From NCBI GenBank assembly GCA_018898235.1, contig JAHIJU010000177.1:1-12061 (forward strand): DNA of 12,061 nucleotides, read 5' to 3'. This stretch comes from Actinomycetota bacterium (lineage in GTDB: Bacteria > Actinomycetota > Actinomycetes > Actinomycetales > Cellulomonadaceae). A program made the position numbers and the translations under genes. Every line of letters starts with the position of its first letter. Position 1 is the stretch's first letter. The notes under the pieces were generated by a model. That model had not been told where the DNA came from. It was given only the letters and a program-made list of their open reading frames with translations, and searched no databases. Positions 6,531 to 12,061 of this stretch are shown piece by piece.

Positions 6531-6553
6531 ATAGCGTGTTGCGACACGTCGCA
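6528..6553 (-). promoter_or_regulatory. Candidate cbiM promoter with Fur-type operator palindrome
   Basis: Reading the minus strand, TATCCT at 6533-6528 is a good actinobacterial -10. Six bases upstream is the palindrome TGCGA-N4-TCGCA at 6553-6540 (plus-strand TGCGACACGTCGCA), filling the spacer where a repressor would block RNA polymerase. No clear -35 is seen at 17-18 nt. The TTGC...GCA core resembles, but does not match in spacing, the Nur operator of Streptomyces (TTGCAA-N5-TTGCAA). The adjacent Fur-family gene makes it the obvious candidate regulator; this is inference. Confidence 0.5.
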
Positions 6554-6573
6554 TTAGCGCGTCAGGCACTGCG

Positions 6574-6613
6574 GGCGGGATCGGCAGGCGGGATCGGGCA
6601 GGCGGGATCGGGC
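6574..6613. repeat. Three tandem 13-14 bp GGCGGGATCGGGCA repeats
   Basis: Units at 6574-6586 (one base shorter), 6587-6600 and 6601-6613 are near-identical copies of GGCGGGATCGGGCA, followed by more GGGC runs up to 6625. They lie just downstream of the Fur-family stop and upstream of the cbiM promoter. Slippage in G-rich DNA is the simplest origin; a spacing or binding role is possible but unsupported. Confidence 0.7.
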
Positions 6614-6633
6614 GGGCGGGCGGGGCGGCAGGC

Positions 6634-7194
6634 TCAGCCGGCCGCACACCGGGCGCAGGTGCCCGACAGCGCGACGTGCCCCGGGTCGAGCGCGAACCCG
6701 TCCCGGGAGGCGAGCACCCGGGCGACGTCGTCCAGCAGCTCGGCCGGCAGGTCGAGCACCGCACCGCAGACCCTGCACTGGGCGTGCAGGTGCGTGTGCC
6801 CGCCGCGGGCCAGGTGGTAGGCCGTGCCGCCGTGCCCCAGGTGCAGGTGCTGCACGACCCCGAGCTCGGACAACGCCTCCAGGGTCCGGTAGACGCTCGC
6901 GCGGTGCACCGTGGGGTCCACCTCGGCGACCGCGGTCACCACCTCGGCGGCCAGCACGTGCCCACCGCTGCGGGCCAGCGCCGTGAGCACCGCGCGGCGG
7001 GGGGCGGTCATCCGTTCGCCGTGCGCGCGCAGCCGGTCCCCGACCTGCTCGACGAGGGCTGCGACCTCATCGGGGTCGGACGAGGTCGCAGCGCCCGACG
7101 GGTGAGCGGCGGTCGCCGGGTGGGGGCCCGGGTGCCGGTGGGGGTGCGGGTGCTCGCCGGGGTGCCGGTGACCGTCCGGCACGGGTCCGGTCAT
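6634..7194 (-). CDS. Fur-family metal-responsive repressor with His-rich N-terminus
   Basis: A 186-residue DNA-binding regulator. Residues 1-32 are a His/Pro tail with eight histidines (9, 11, 15, 17, 19, 21, 25, 31), an addition to the normal ~140-residue Fur fold. The winged helix follows, with recognition helix HRASVYRTLEAL at 97-108. The dimer domain has the HTHLH motif (H133, H135, H137) used for sensory metal, and two CxxC pairs, C140/C143 and C180/C183, for structural zinc. This layout fits the Zur/Nur/Fur group. ATG 7194 overlaps the upstream DUF2254 stop (ATGA). Position just before cbiMQO, plus the His tail, suggests a nickel or cobalt sensor (Nur-like) that shuts off uptake, though a zinc sensor cannot be excluded from sequence. 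Confidence 0.93.
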   Translation of the reverse strand: MTGPVPDGHRHPGEHPHPHRHPGPHPATAAHPSGAATSSDPDEVAALVEQVGDRLRAHGERMTAPRRAVLTALARSGGHVLAAEVVTAVAEVDPTVHRASVYRTLEALSELGVVQHLHLGHGGTAYHLARGGHTHLHAQCRVCGAVLDLPAELLDDVARVLASRDGFALDPGHVALSGTCARCAAG

Positions 7195-8552
7195 GGGACG
7201 GGACTCGCGGGCGGTGCGGCGGGTGCAGCCCGGTCGCCCGCAGTCGCCGGCGTGCCGGCGCCCGACGGGTGGCGCGCGCCACCGAGCCCCTGCCGGTCCG
7301 GGACCAGGGCGATCTCTCCACCGTCGGCGGCGGCCGTGAGCAGGCGCTCGCGGAAGGCGGTGAGGATGGCGGTGCGCTCCACCGGGACGTCGGGCGCGAC
7401 GTCGTCCAGCAGGGCGGCCAGCCGACGGGTGATCTGCGGTTGGCCGGCGCCGACGGTGAGCACCTCGAGCAGCGCCAGCTCGACCACGTCGGACCAGTCG
7501 GGGCCGGACAGCGTGACCCGGCCGGGACCGTCGGTCAGCGTGCGGGTGCCGAGCGGCAGCGCCGCGGCGGTCCGCAGCACCTGCTCGATCTCGTCGAGCG
7601 CCCGCACCGCGGTGGTCGGGTCGTTGATGCCCGGGGACAGGGCGCGCATCGCCACGTCGACGAGCAGCCGCAGCGAGTACATCGGGTCGAGCGGGAGCGA
7701 TCGTTCGACGTCGACCACGACGCAGCGCGCGAGCCGGCGCACGAGCGCACCGGTCGGTCCCGCCTCGAGCAGTGCCGTCGCGGTGTCGCCCGCTGTCGGG
7801 GAGCACTCCAGGAGCACCGACCCGCGGCTGAAGCCGTCGCCGACGCGGGCCCGCACGTCGAGGGTGAGCCGGTGGCGTCGGGCGATGCGCAGCAGCCGGG
7901 CCCCGTCGACCGCGACGACCTGCCCGGTGCGGCCGGTGTGCCGGACGGTCATGGCGATCTCGCGCTCGGCCGCCGGGTCAGAGTCCTTCGTCGCGCTCAG
8001 GTGCGCCGTGTCGCCCAGCCGGCGCTCGAACTGGGTGCAGGCCTGGCGTCCGAGGGCCGACAGCACCGCGTCGACCCGGATCCGGCGGCCGACCGAGTGC
8101 AGCAGCACGATGAACGCGACCAGGCTGACCAGCAGCAGCACGACCGAGCAGAGCACGGCGAGCTCGGGTGCGTGCTCCCGGCCCACGTTGAGCAGGCTGA
8201 GGAACGTGAACGTGATGGTGAACAAAAAGGTCGCGAGGATCACCTGCGTCGAGCGGGCGCGCAGGAAGTAGGCGACCGTCCGCGGCGAGTACTGCGACGA
8301 GCCGAACTGCAGCACGAGCACCACGAACGAGAACACCAGGCCGGTGAAGGTGACCATGCCGCCGCCGATCGCGGCCAGCACCTGCGTCGCGGCGCCCGCG
8401 GTCACGCCGCTCAACGCGTCGGGCGGCACCATGATGTCGAGGGCATGGACCGCGATCTCGACGACCAGCCCCAGCAGCACGCCCACGGTCGGCAGCACCC
8501 AGAAGGCGCGTTCCCACCACAGCCGCAGCCGCAGTGCGCTCCACCCGTGCAT
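7191..8552 (-). CDS. DUF2254 predicted membrane protein
   Basis: A 453-residue protein of the DUF2254 family, of unknown biochemical function. Four membrane segments are visible near residues 17-38, 55-81, 101-121 and 131-151, followed by a long soluble part of about 300 residues. Family motifs seen are QFGSSQYSPR at 82-91, in the loop after the second segment, and PGINDPTTA at 307-315 in the soluble part. The C-terminal 40 residues are Ala/Pro/Gly-rich. ATG 8552 has AGGAGG about seven bases upstream; the frame is open to 8666 but the hydrophobic start and ribosome site favour 8552. It overlaps the Fur-family gene by 4 nt, so the two are co-transcribed, which is unusual company for this family and hints at an ion-related role (inference). 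Confidence 0.9.
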   Translation of the reverse strand: MHGWSALRLRLWWERAFWVLPTVGVLLGLVVEIAVHALDIMVPPDALSGVTAGAATQVLAAIGGGMVTFTGLVFSFVVLVLQFGSSQYSPRTVAYFLRARSTQVILATFLFTITFTFLSLLNVGREHAPELAVLCSVVLLLVSLVAFIVLLHSVGRRIRVDAVLSALGRQACTQFERRLGDTAHLSATKDSDPAAEREIAMTVRHTGRTGQVVAVDGARLLRIARRHRLTLDVRARVGDGFSRGSVLLECSPTAGDTATALLEAGPTGALVRRLARCVVVDVERSLPLDPMYSLRLLVDVAMRALSPGINDPTTAVRALDEIEQVLRTAAALPLGTRTLTDGPGRVTLSGPDWSDVVELALLEVLTVGAGQPQITRRLAALLDDVAPDVPVERTAILTAFRERLLTAAADGGEIALVPDRQGLGGARHPSGAGTPATAGDRAAPAAPPASPVP

Positions 8553-8593
8553 GGCCCACCTCCTCGTGTCGCCCACCGGCAGGCTCCGGCCCC

Positions 8594-8618
8594 GGGACGA
8601 CGGTAGTGGAACCGTCCC
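8594..8618. promoter_or_regulatory. Inverted repeat in the divergent DUF2254/DUF218 promoter region
   Basis: GACGGT at 8599-8604 and ACCGTC at 8611-8616 are inverted around six bases; an overlapping pair GGGACG (8594-8599) and CGTCCC (8613-8618) nests outside it. It lies about 45 bp upstream of the DUF2254 start and about 100 bp upstream of the divergent DUF218 start, in the only shared regulatory space. This is an operator candidate of unknown partner. Confidence 0.35.
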
Positions 8619-8707
8619 CGCAGGCGCCGCTCGGCCGGCTGCGGGCCTCGCCGCCCCGGTCGGCACCGGTGCGGTCGGCTCCCCGGCGGGGTACCAGGCT
8701 GTGTGGC

Positions 8708-8713
8708 TACGCT
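8708..8713 (+). promoter_or_regulatory. -10 element for a probably leaderless DUF218 transcript
   Basis: TACGCT at 8708-8713 fits the actinobacterial TAnnnT -10 pattern and ends 6 bases before the GTG start at 8720. That spacing puts transcription start at or next to the start codon. The lack of any Shine-Dalgarno sequence before 8720 agrees with a leaderless message. No clear -35 is seen. Confidence 0.5.
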
Positions 8714-8719
8714 CGTGAC

Positions 8720-9325
8720 GTGCAGCTGCGTGTCCTTCTTTTCCCGGCGGCTGCGGTCGCGGGCCTGCTCGCCTGGGCTGAGCTCGTCCACCGGCGCTCG
8801 TCCGGTCGGCTGCTCGGGGTTCGGCGCGCGACCGCCCCGGTGTCCGAGGCGGTCGTCGTTCTCGGCTACCGCAACCGGGGTCCGCGGGCGAACTACGTCA
8901 ACCGCTTCCGGGTGCGGGCGGGGCTGCGGTCCTTCGACCCCGCGGTCGCCGAGCGGGTCCTCGTGCTGTGCGGCGGTGCGGTCGGCGGGCCGGTTCCGGA
9001 GGCCGAGCTCATGGCGAGGTACGCCCGCGAGCGCGGCTACACCGGACCGGTGCTGCTCGACACGGAGAGCGTCAACACGTGGGGGAACATCCAACGCGCG
9101 ATCCCGCTGGTGGAGGACAAGGACTCGATCACGATCGCCTCCAACCCCCTGCACGGGGAGAAGGCGCGGGCCTACCTGTGGGCGCAGCGCCCCGACCTGG
9201 CGGCCCGGCTCCGGCGCGCCGAGGACTACCGGTGCGGCGAGCTGCTCCTGCTCAAGCCCCTGGCGGCGGTCGTCGGGCTGGCGAACCTGCGTCGGCTCCG
9301 GGCGGCCCGGCGACCGCACGGCTGA
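8720..9325 (+). CDS. DUF218 (YdcF/SanA-like) protein
   Basis: A 201-residue protein with one N-terminal membrane segment (about 3-20), then a soluble DUF218 domain on the outer or inner face. Family features are the first strand EAVVVLGYRNRG at 43-54, the glycine turn LCGGAVGGPVPEAELM at 83-98, and the conserved DTESVNTWGN at 114-123, where the Glu-Ser/Thr-Asn set is the family hallmark. SNPLHGEKARAYL at 141-153 follows. Members include E. coli YdcF, which binds S-adenosylmethionine, and SanA, linked to envelope barrier function; the reaction here is unknown. The frame is open upstream to 8534, but the GTG at 8720 is preferred because it starts the hydrophobic segment and fits the leaderless -10. 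Divergent from DUF2254. Confidence 0.88.
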   Translation: MQLRVLLFPAAAVAGLLAWAELVHRRSSGRLLGVRRATAPVSEAVVVLGYRNRGPRANYVNRFRVRAGLRSFDPAVAERVLVLCGGAVGGPVPEAELMARYARERGYTGPVLLDTESVNTWGNIQRAIPLVEDKDSITIASNPLHGEKARAYLWAQRPDLAARLRRAEDYRCGELLLLKPLAAVVGLANLRRLRAARRPHG

Positions 9326-9473
9326 GCATCGAGGCAGGTTCTCATCAAGGTGGCGGACTCCCCAGACCCGGACGTGTCTCGGCCGCCGTGTTGTGATGGT
9401 GGGCACCACCCGCTCGACCTCGCTGAGGCCGTCGACCGGGCTCCTCCTGGTCCGGGGCCAAGCACGCGCTTTC

Positions 9474-9485
9474 GGTCCGCGGACC
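9474..9485. terminator. Short perfect palindrome in the convergent DUF218/PIN gap
   Basis: GGTCCGCGGACC at 9474-9485 is a perfect 12-bp palindrome, 8 nt beyond the PIN gene stop on the minus strand. It lies in a 168-nt gap between two converging genes, where a terminator is expected, but with almost no loop it would be a poor one. No better hairpin was found in the gap. Confidence 0.25.
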
Positions 9486-9493
9486 TCACAGGC

Positions 9494-10044
9494 TCACGGC
9501 AGGAGCCCTTCTTCGTAGGCCCGGGCGAAGAGCTCCTCACCGGAACGGATCGGCAGGTACATGTCCGTGGTGAGTAGGTCGTCGACGACTGCGACTGCTC
9601 GGTCCCGGTCCCGGTTGAAGAGCGTCTTGTATGCCTCGACCACTATCCAGAGCGTGTCCAGGCACTCGACCCCGTTCGCGTCCGCCTGCTTGCGTGCCGC
9701 CTGTCGTCGATGATCGCCACCCCGCCCCTGTGCTTGGAGACCGCGATGACGGCGCACTCGCCCAGGTGCTCGTCGGGCCTGCCGGCCAGCTCCGCCTTGA
9801 CCAGCAGCTTGGTCCACTCCTCTTTGTCGTCGAGCACGGCAAGTCGTACCCACGACAGCGACCGGATCGGCGGGATCGCGGCGTAGCTCTCTCGACCAGC
9901 CTCAATCTCGCGGTCTACCTCGGCAGGCACCACGATCACGCCCTTGGGCGCGAGCCGCTGAAGCAGGTCTAGGTGTCCAGCACGCGCCAGGTGGGTGTAC
10001 GCGACGGTGTCAACCACCCAGGGGCCACGGTGCGAGGGGCTCAC
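9494..10044 (-). pseudogene. PIN-domain nuclease-like protein, broken by a one-base frameshift
   Basis: GTG at 10044 overlaps the upstream ImmA-type stop by 4 nt (GTGA). The first frame gives PIN-domain features: strand WVVDTVAYTHL with D12, VPAEVDREI with E42/D44, and DEHLGECAVIAV with E92/E96, ending at VAIIDDR (D113/D114). PIN domains are Mg2+-dependent RNases, often toxins. Right after R115 the frame derails, ending at 9643. The rest continues in the next frame as ARKQADANG, LDTLWIVVEAYKTLFN and YEEGLLP, stopping at 9494. One missing base at about 9697-9699 restores a protein of about 183 residues. All candidate catalytic acids precede the break, but the C-terminal 67 residues are lost. 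Inactivation, phase variation or a sequencing error could each explain it. Confidence 0.8.
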
Positions 10045-11165
10045 GCGCCGTGGCCCGCGAACACGTGCCGAAGGTCCTCCGGACGGCTCGGTTCCGTCGG
10101 GGGAAGGTCACCGGCTCGGAGGGTGCCGCGCAACAGCTCCAACGTGCGTGGAGCCGTCAGATCTCCGACCGCGTACGCCTCCAACATCCGGGCGACGGAA
10201 CCCGGGGAGAGGTAGGGGGAGGCGAGATCGTCTGCGATTGCCCGGGTGGTCGCCAGCTCCAGTCGCGCGAACTCCCCGATCGTCGGCACATCCTGCGACA
10301 GGAGGACGCGCTCATCGTGAGTGATGTAGCCCAGATTGCACAGCTGCAGCACGGCTGCTGACCAGCTCAATCGGAACCCGGAGCTGACGGCGATGGCGCG
10401 GTCGCGGGTGGTCCAGTTCGAGTGTTCATTCCAGACTCGCGAGATCCCGTTCCTGGGCGCAAGGAGGTGGATGGCGAAGGAGCTCAGCATCCGTTCGCTG
10501 TCACGTGAGGACTCATGGTCGTAGGCGTCGCCTGTGAGCCAGTGGCCGAGCTCATGGGCCAGAGTCATTCTCCGGCGGCCCGGTCTGCTGTCGCCGTTGA
10601 TGACTGCTGCCCCCAACTGGCTGCCGTCCTCGCCCACTTCAACGCAACCGCCATCGGGGCCGAGCTCAGTGAGTGAGGCTGAGTAGGTCACCAGGCCGAG
10701 GCTCTCGCAGAAGCGACCGAGATCTTCGATTGGCTCGATCGTCAGACCAGCCTGCGACCGGACGCGAGTGGCGGATTGCTCGGCTTCCTCGTGGGTGTGG
10801 GGGACACGGAAGCTGATGGCGTCGCGATCTATCCCGGAGAGAACCCCGATCCGGAGAAGCCCGTGCAGGTCGGAGGAGAAGGAGCGCAGCTCTTCGTCCA
10901 GGAGCCCGTTCGTGTCGTGCGCGTGCTCGCTGTCTCGGCGGCGGTTCACGACGGCCGGGACGGGATCTGAGACGAAGAACGACAATGGTCGGCCGAGGGC
11001 CTGCGCGATCCGTACCAACTCGGGGACGCTCAGCTTGCGCTCACCCTGCTCGAGCCGGCTGATCGCGCTCCGGTCGAGCCCGACCGAGTCGCCAAGCGCC
11101 ACCTGGCTCTGTCCCGCGAGATCGCGGGCTTTGGCGACTCGCTCGCCGAGGTCCTTCATGTCCAT
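10041..11165 (-). CDS. XRE-family regulator fused to an ImmA/IrrE zinc peptidase domain
   Basis: A 374-residue two-domain protein. Residues 5-62 form a Cro/CI-type helix-turn-helix (QSQVALGDSVGLDRSAISRL, then ERKLSVPELVRIAQAL). The ImmA/IrrE (COG2856) domain follows, with the zinc site HELGH at 204-208 (H204, E205, H208) and a probable third ligand E224 ahead of SSFAIHLLAP. ImmA and IrrE cleave phage or stress repressors; many XRE-fused members regulate their own operon with a small partner. A 374-residue length is usual for the fused form. Start: ATG 11165 is chosen because a -35/-10 pair ends 7 nt before it, implying a leaderless message; GTG 11180 and ATG 11159 are alternatives. It overlaps the PIN gene by 4 nt and looks lower in GC than flanking genes. 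Antitoxin-regulator role is inference. Confidence 0.88.
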   Translation of the reverse strand: MDMKDLGERVAKARDLAGQSQVALGDSVGLDRSAISRLEQGERKLSVPELVRIAQALGRPLSFFVSDPVPAVVNRRRDSEHAHDTNGLLDEELRSFSSDLHGLLRIGVLSGIDRDAISFRVPHTHEEAEQSATRVRSQAGLTIEPIEDLGRFCESLGLVTYSASLTELGPDGGCVEVGEDGSQLGAAVINGDSRPGRRRMTLAHELGHWLTGDAYDHESSRDSERMLSSFAIHLLAPRNGISRVWNEHSNWTTRDRAIAVSSGFRLSWSAAVLQLCNLGYITHDERVLLSQDVPTIGEFARLELATTRAIADDLASPYLSPGSVARMLEAYAVGDLTAPRTLELLRGTLRAGDLPPTEPSRPEDLRHVFAGHGA

Positions 11166-11167
11166 GT

Positions 11168-11201
11168 GTGTGATTTTCACACGCTCCCGAGGTCCGAACA
11201 A
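11168..11201 (-). promoter_or_regulatory. Promoter and likely autoregulatory operator of the XRE-ImmA/PIN operon
   Basis: On the minus strand, TTGTTC (11201-11196) as -35, a 17-nt spacer, and GAAAAT (11178-11173) as -10 form a reasonable promoter; the ATG at 11165 would be at the transcript's 5' end. A perfect inverted repeat, GTGTGA-TTT-TCACAC at 11168-11182, covers the -10. Palindromes at this position are the usual binding sites of XRE-type autoregulators. Confidence 0.5.
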
Positions 11202-11403
11202 GCGCTCTCGACCGACCAGCGTCCCGCGCGCGGTTGTCGAGACCAGGCTTGCCACCATTGCAGGGACCCGGACGCGCCCGCGGCGCGAGGCCACCTGAGA
11301 CTGGGTCGCGGCGCGGACAGCCACGTGAGACTCGGGCAGCCCAGGTCTGACGCCGAGTCGAAGGACTCTCTCGATCCCTGGGAACAATCCGGCCCGCCCC
11401 ACA
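11202..11403. other. Intergenic DNA between the XRE-ImmA promoter and the dnaK operators
   Basis: Part of the 406-nt gene-free stretch 11166-11571 between divergent genes. Apart from the promoter/operator at 11168-11201, the short repeat at 11291-11332 and the two HAIR sites further right, I see no coding frame, RNA gene or terminator here. The dnaK upstream promoter elements may lie here or beside the HAIR sites but are not clear to the eye. Confidence 0.5.
11291..11332. repeat. Imperfect 12-bp direct repeat, period 30
   Basis: CCACCTGAGACT at 11291-11302 and CCACGTGAGACT at 11321-11332 differ at one base and are 30 bp apart. The TGAGACT part loosely echoes the HAIR half site TTGAGT but lacks an inverted partner. 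Function unknown; it may be a decayed operator or chance. Confidence 0.4.
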
Positions 11404-11424
11404 GTTGAGCCCGTCAGACTCAAC
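11404..11424 (+). promoter_or_regulatory. Upstream HAIR-like operator (HspR site) of dnaK
   Basis: GTTGAGC-N7-ACTCAAC matches the HspR operator HAIR (CTTGAGT-N7-ACTCAAG) with the core TTGAG/CTCAA intact and one imperfect arm position. HspR represses the dnaK operon in actinobacteria until heat shock. It lies 147 bp upstream of the dnaK start. Confidence 0.75.
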
Positions 11425-11466
11425 TCTGGGTCGCCGGGTTTGCCATCCACCCCCCGGCGGGCGAGA

Positions 11467-11487
11467 CTTGAGTCAGTCGGACTCAAG
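11467..11487 (+). promoter_or_regulatory. Perfect HAIR operator (HspR site) of dnaK
   Basis: CTTGAGT at 11467-11473 and ACTCAAG at 11481-11487 around 7 bases are an exact match to the HAIR consensus. It lies 84 bp upstream of dnaK and overlaps the likely promoter zone: TTGCCA at 11440-11445 could be the -35, with GAGACT at 11463-11468 as a poor -10. HspR is expected to bind here with DnaK as co-repressor. Confidence 0.92.
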
Positions 11488-11571
11488 ACTCGGCCGCGAC
11501 AGACGCGACACAGAGCAGCACGAAGCAGCACAGACCAGGGCCGTCCGGCCCGGACGAAAGGCAGGCAGGCA

Positions 11572-12061
<490 letters not shown>

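Noticed and set aside
2970..6613. CRISPR-like spaced repeats.
   Set aside because: The repeats seen are two- or three-copy coding or slippage repeats without regular unique spacers.
6487..6633. A cobalamin or NiCo riboswitch upstream of cbiM.
   Set aside because: The gap is only 147 nt, I see no B12-box-like core, and the simple long stem lacks the four-way junction layout of NiCo riboswitches.
9326..9493. A possible remnant of a transposase or other coding fragment, since one minus-strand frame reads fairly protein-like (PVDGLSEVERVV).
   Set aside because: It is short, has no start, no terminal repeats and no recognisable domain; it could equally be ordinary intergenic DNA.

Overview
The window is high-GC DNA from an actinobacterium. 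The evidence is GC-rich codon use throughout, two HspR-type (HAIR) operators upstream of dnaK, apparently leaderless start sites, and a DnaK N-terminus of the type seen in Micrococcales. A Cellulomonas-like host is a guess from DnaK only. Most of the window (342-8552) is a long run of minus-strand genes. Plus-strand genes sit at the left edge, at 8720-9325, and at the right edge (dnaK).

Layout. (1) 1-264: the 3' end of an NAD(P)-binding SDR/NmrA-type oxidoreductase, converging on the next operon across a bidirectional hairpin terminator. (2) 3533-342 (minus): a four-gene operon. It encodes a copper-chaperone lipoprotein (PCuAC family) with a Met-rich tail, a Tat-exported DyP-type heme peroxidase, an unrecognised multi-pass membrane protein with an FIDEVGKF motif, and a small antibiotic-biosynthesis-monooxygenase (ABM) fold protein. 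The first two genes overlap by 4 nt, and the last two are 2 nt apart. (3) 6486-3671 (minus): cbiM (with a fused C-terminal PDGLE/CbiN-like part), cbiQ and cbiO, an energy-coupling-factor transporter for Ni2+ or Co2+. (4) 8552-6634 (minus): a DUF2254 membrane protein overlapping by 4 nt a Fur-family regulator with a His-rich N-terminus. The regulator lies directly upstream of cbiMQO and probably controls it. The 147-nt gap between them holds a -10 element, a TGCGA/TCGCA palindrome and a perfect 13-bp inverted repeat that covers the cbiM Shine-Dalgarno sequence.

(5) 8720-9325 (plus): a YdcF-like DUF218 protein with an apparently leaderless GTG start. (6) 11165-9494 (minus): a two-gene unit made of an XRE helix-turn-helix plus ImmA/IrrE zinc-peptidase protein, overlapping by 4 nt a PIN-domain protein whose frame is broken by a one-base loss just after its last acidic motif. 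This pair looks lower in GC than its neighbours. It resembles a toxin-antitoxin or stress-control cassette placed next to the heat-shock locus. (7) 11404-end (plus): two HAIR operators 63 bp apart and the first 163 codons of dnaK.

How the parts fit together: much of the window concerns metal and stress handling. Metal-related parts are the Ni/Co uptake genes under a local Fur-type sensor and the copper chaperone paired with an exported heme peroxidase. Stress-related parts are the HspR-controlled dnaK and the ImmA-type regulator with a probable RNase partner. No RNA genes, CRISPR arrays or intact insertion sequences were seen.
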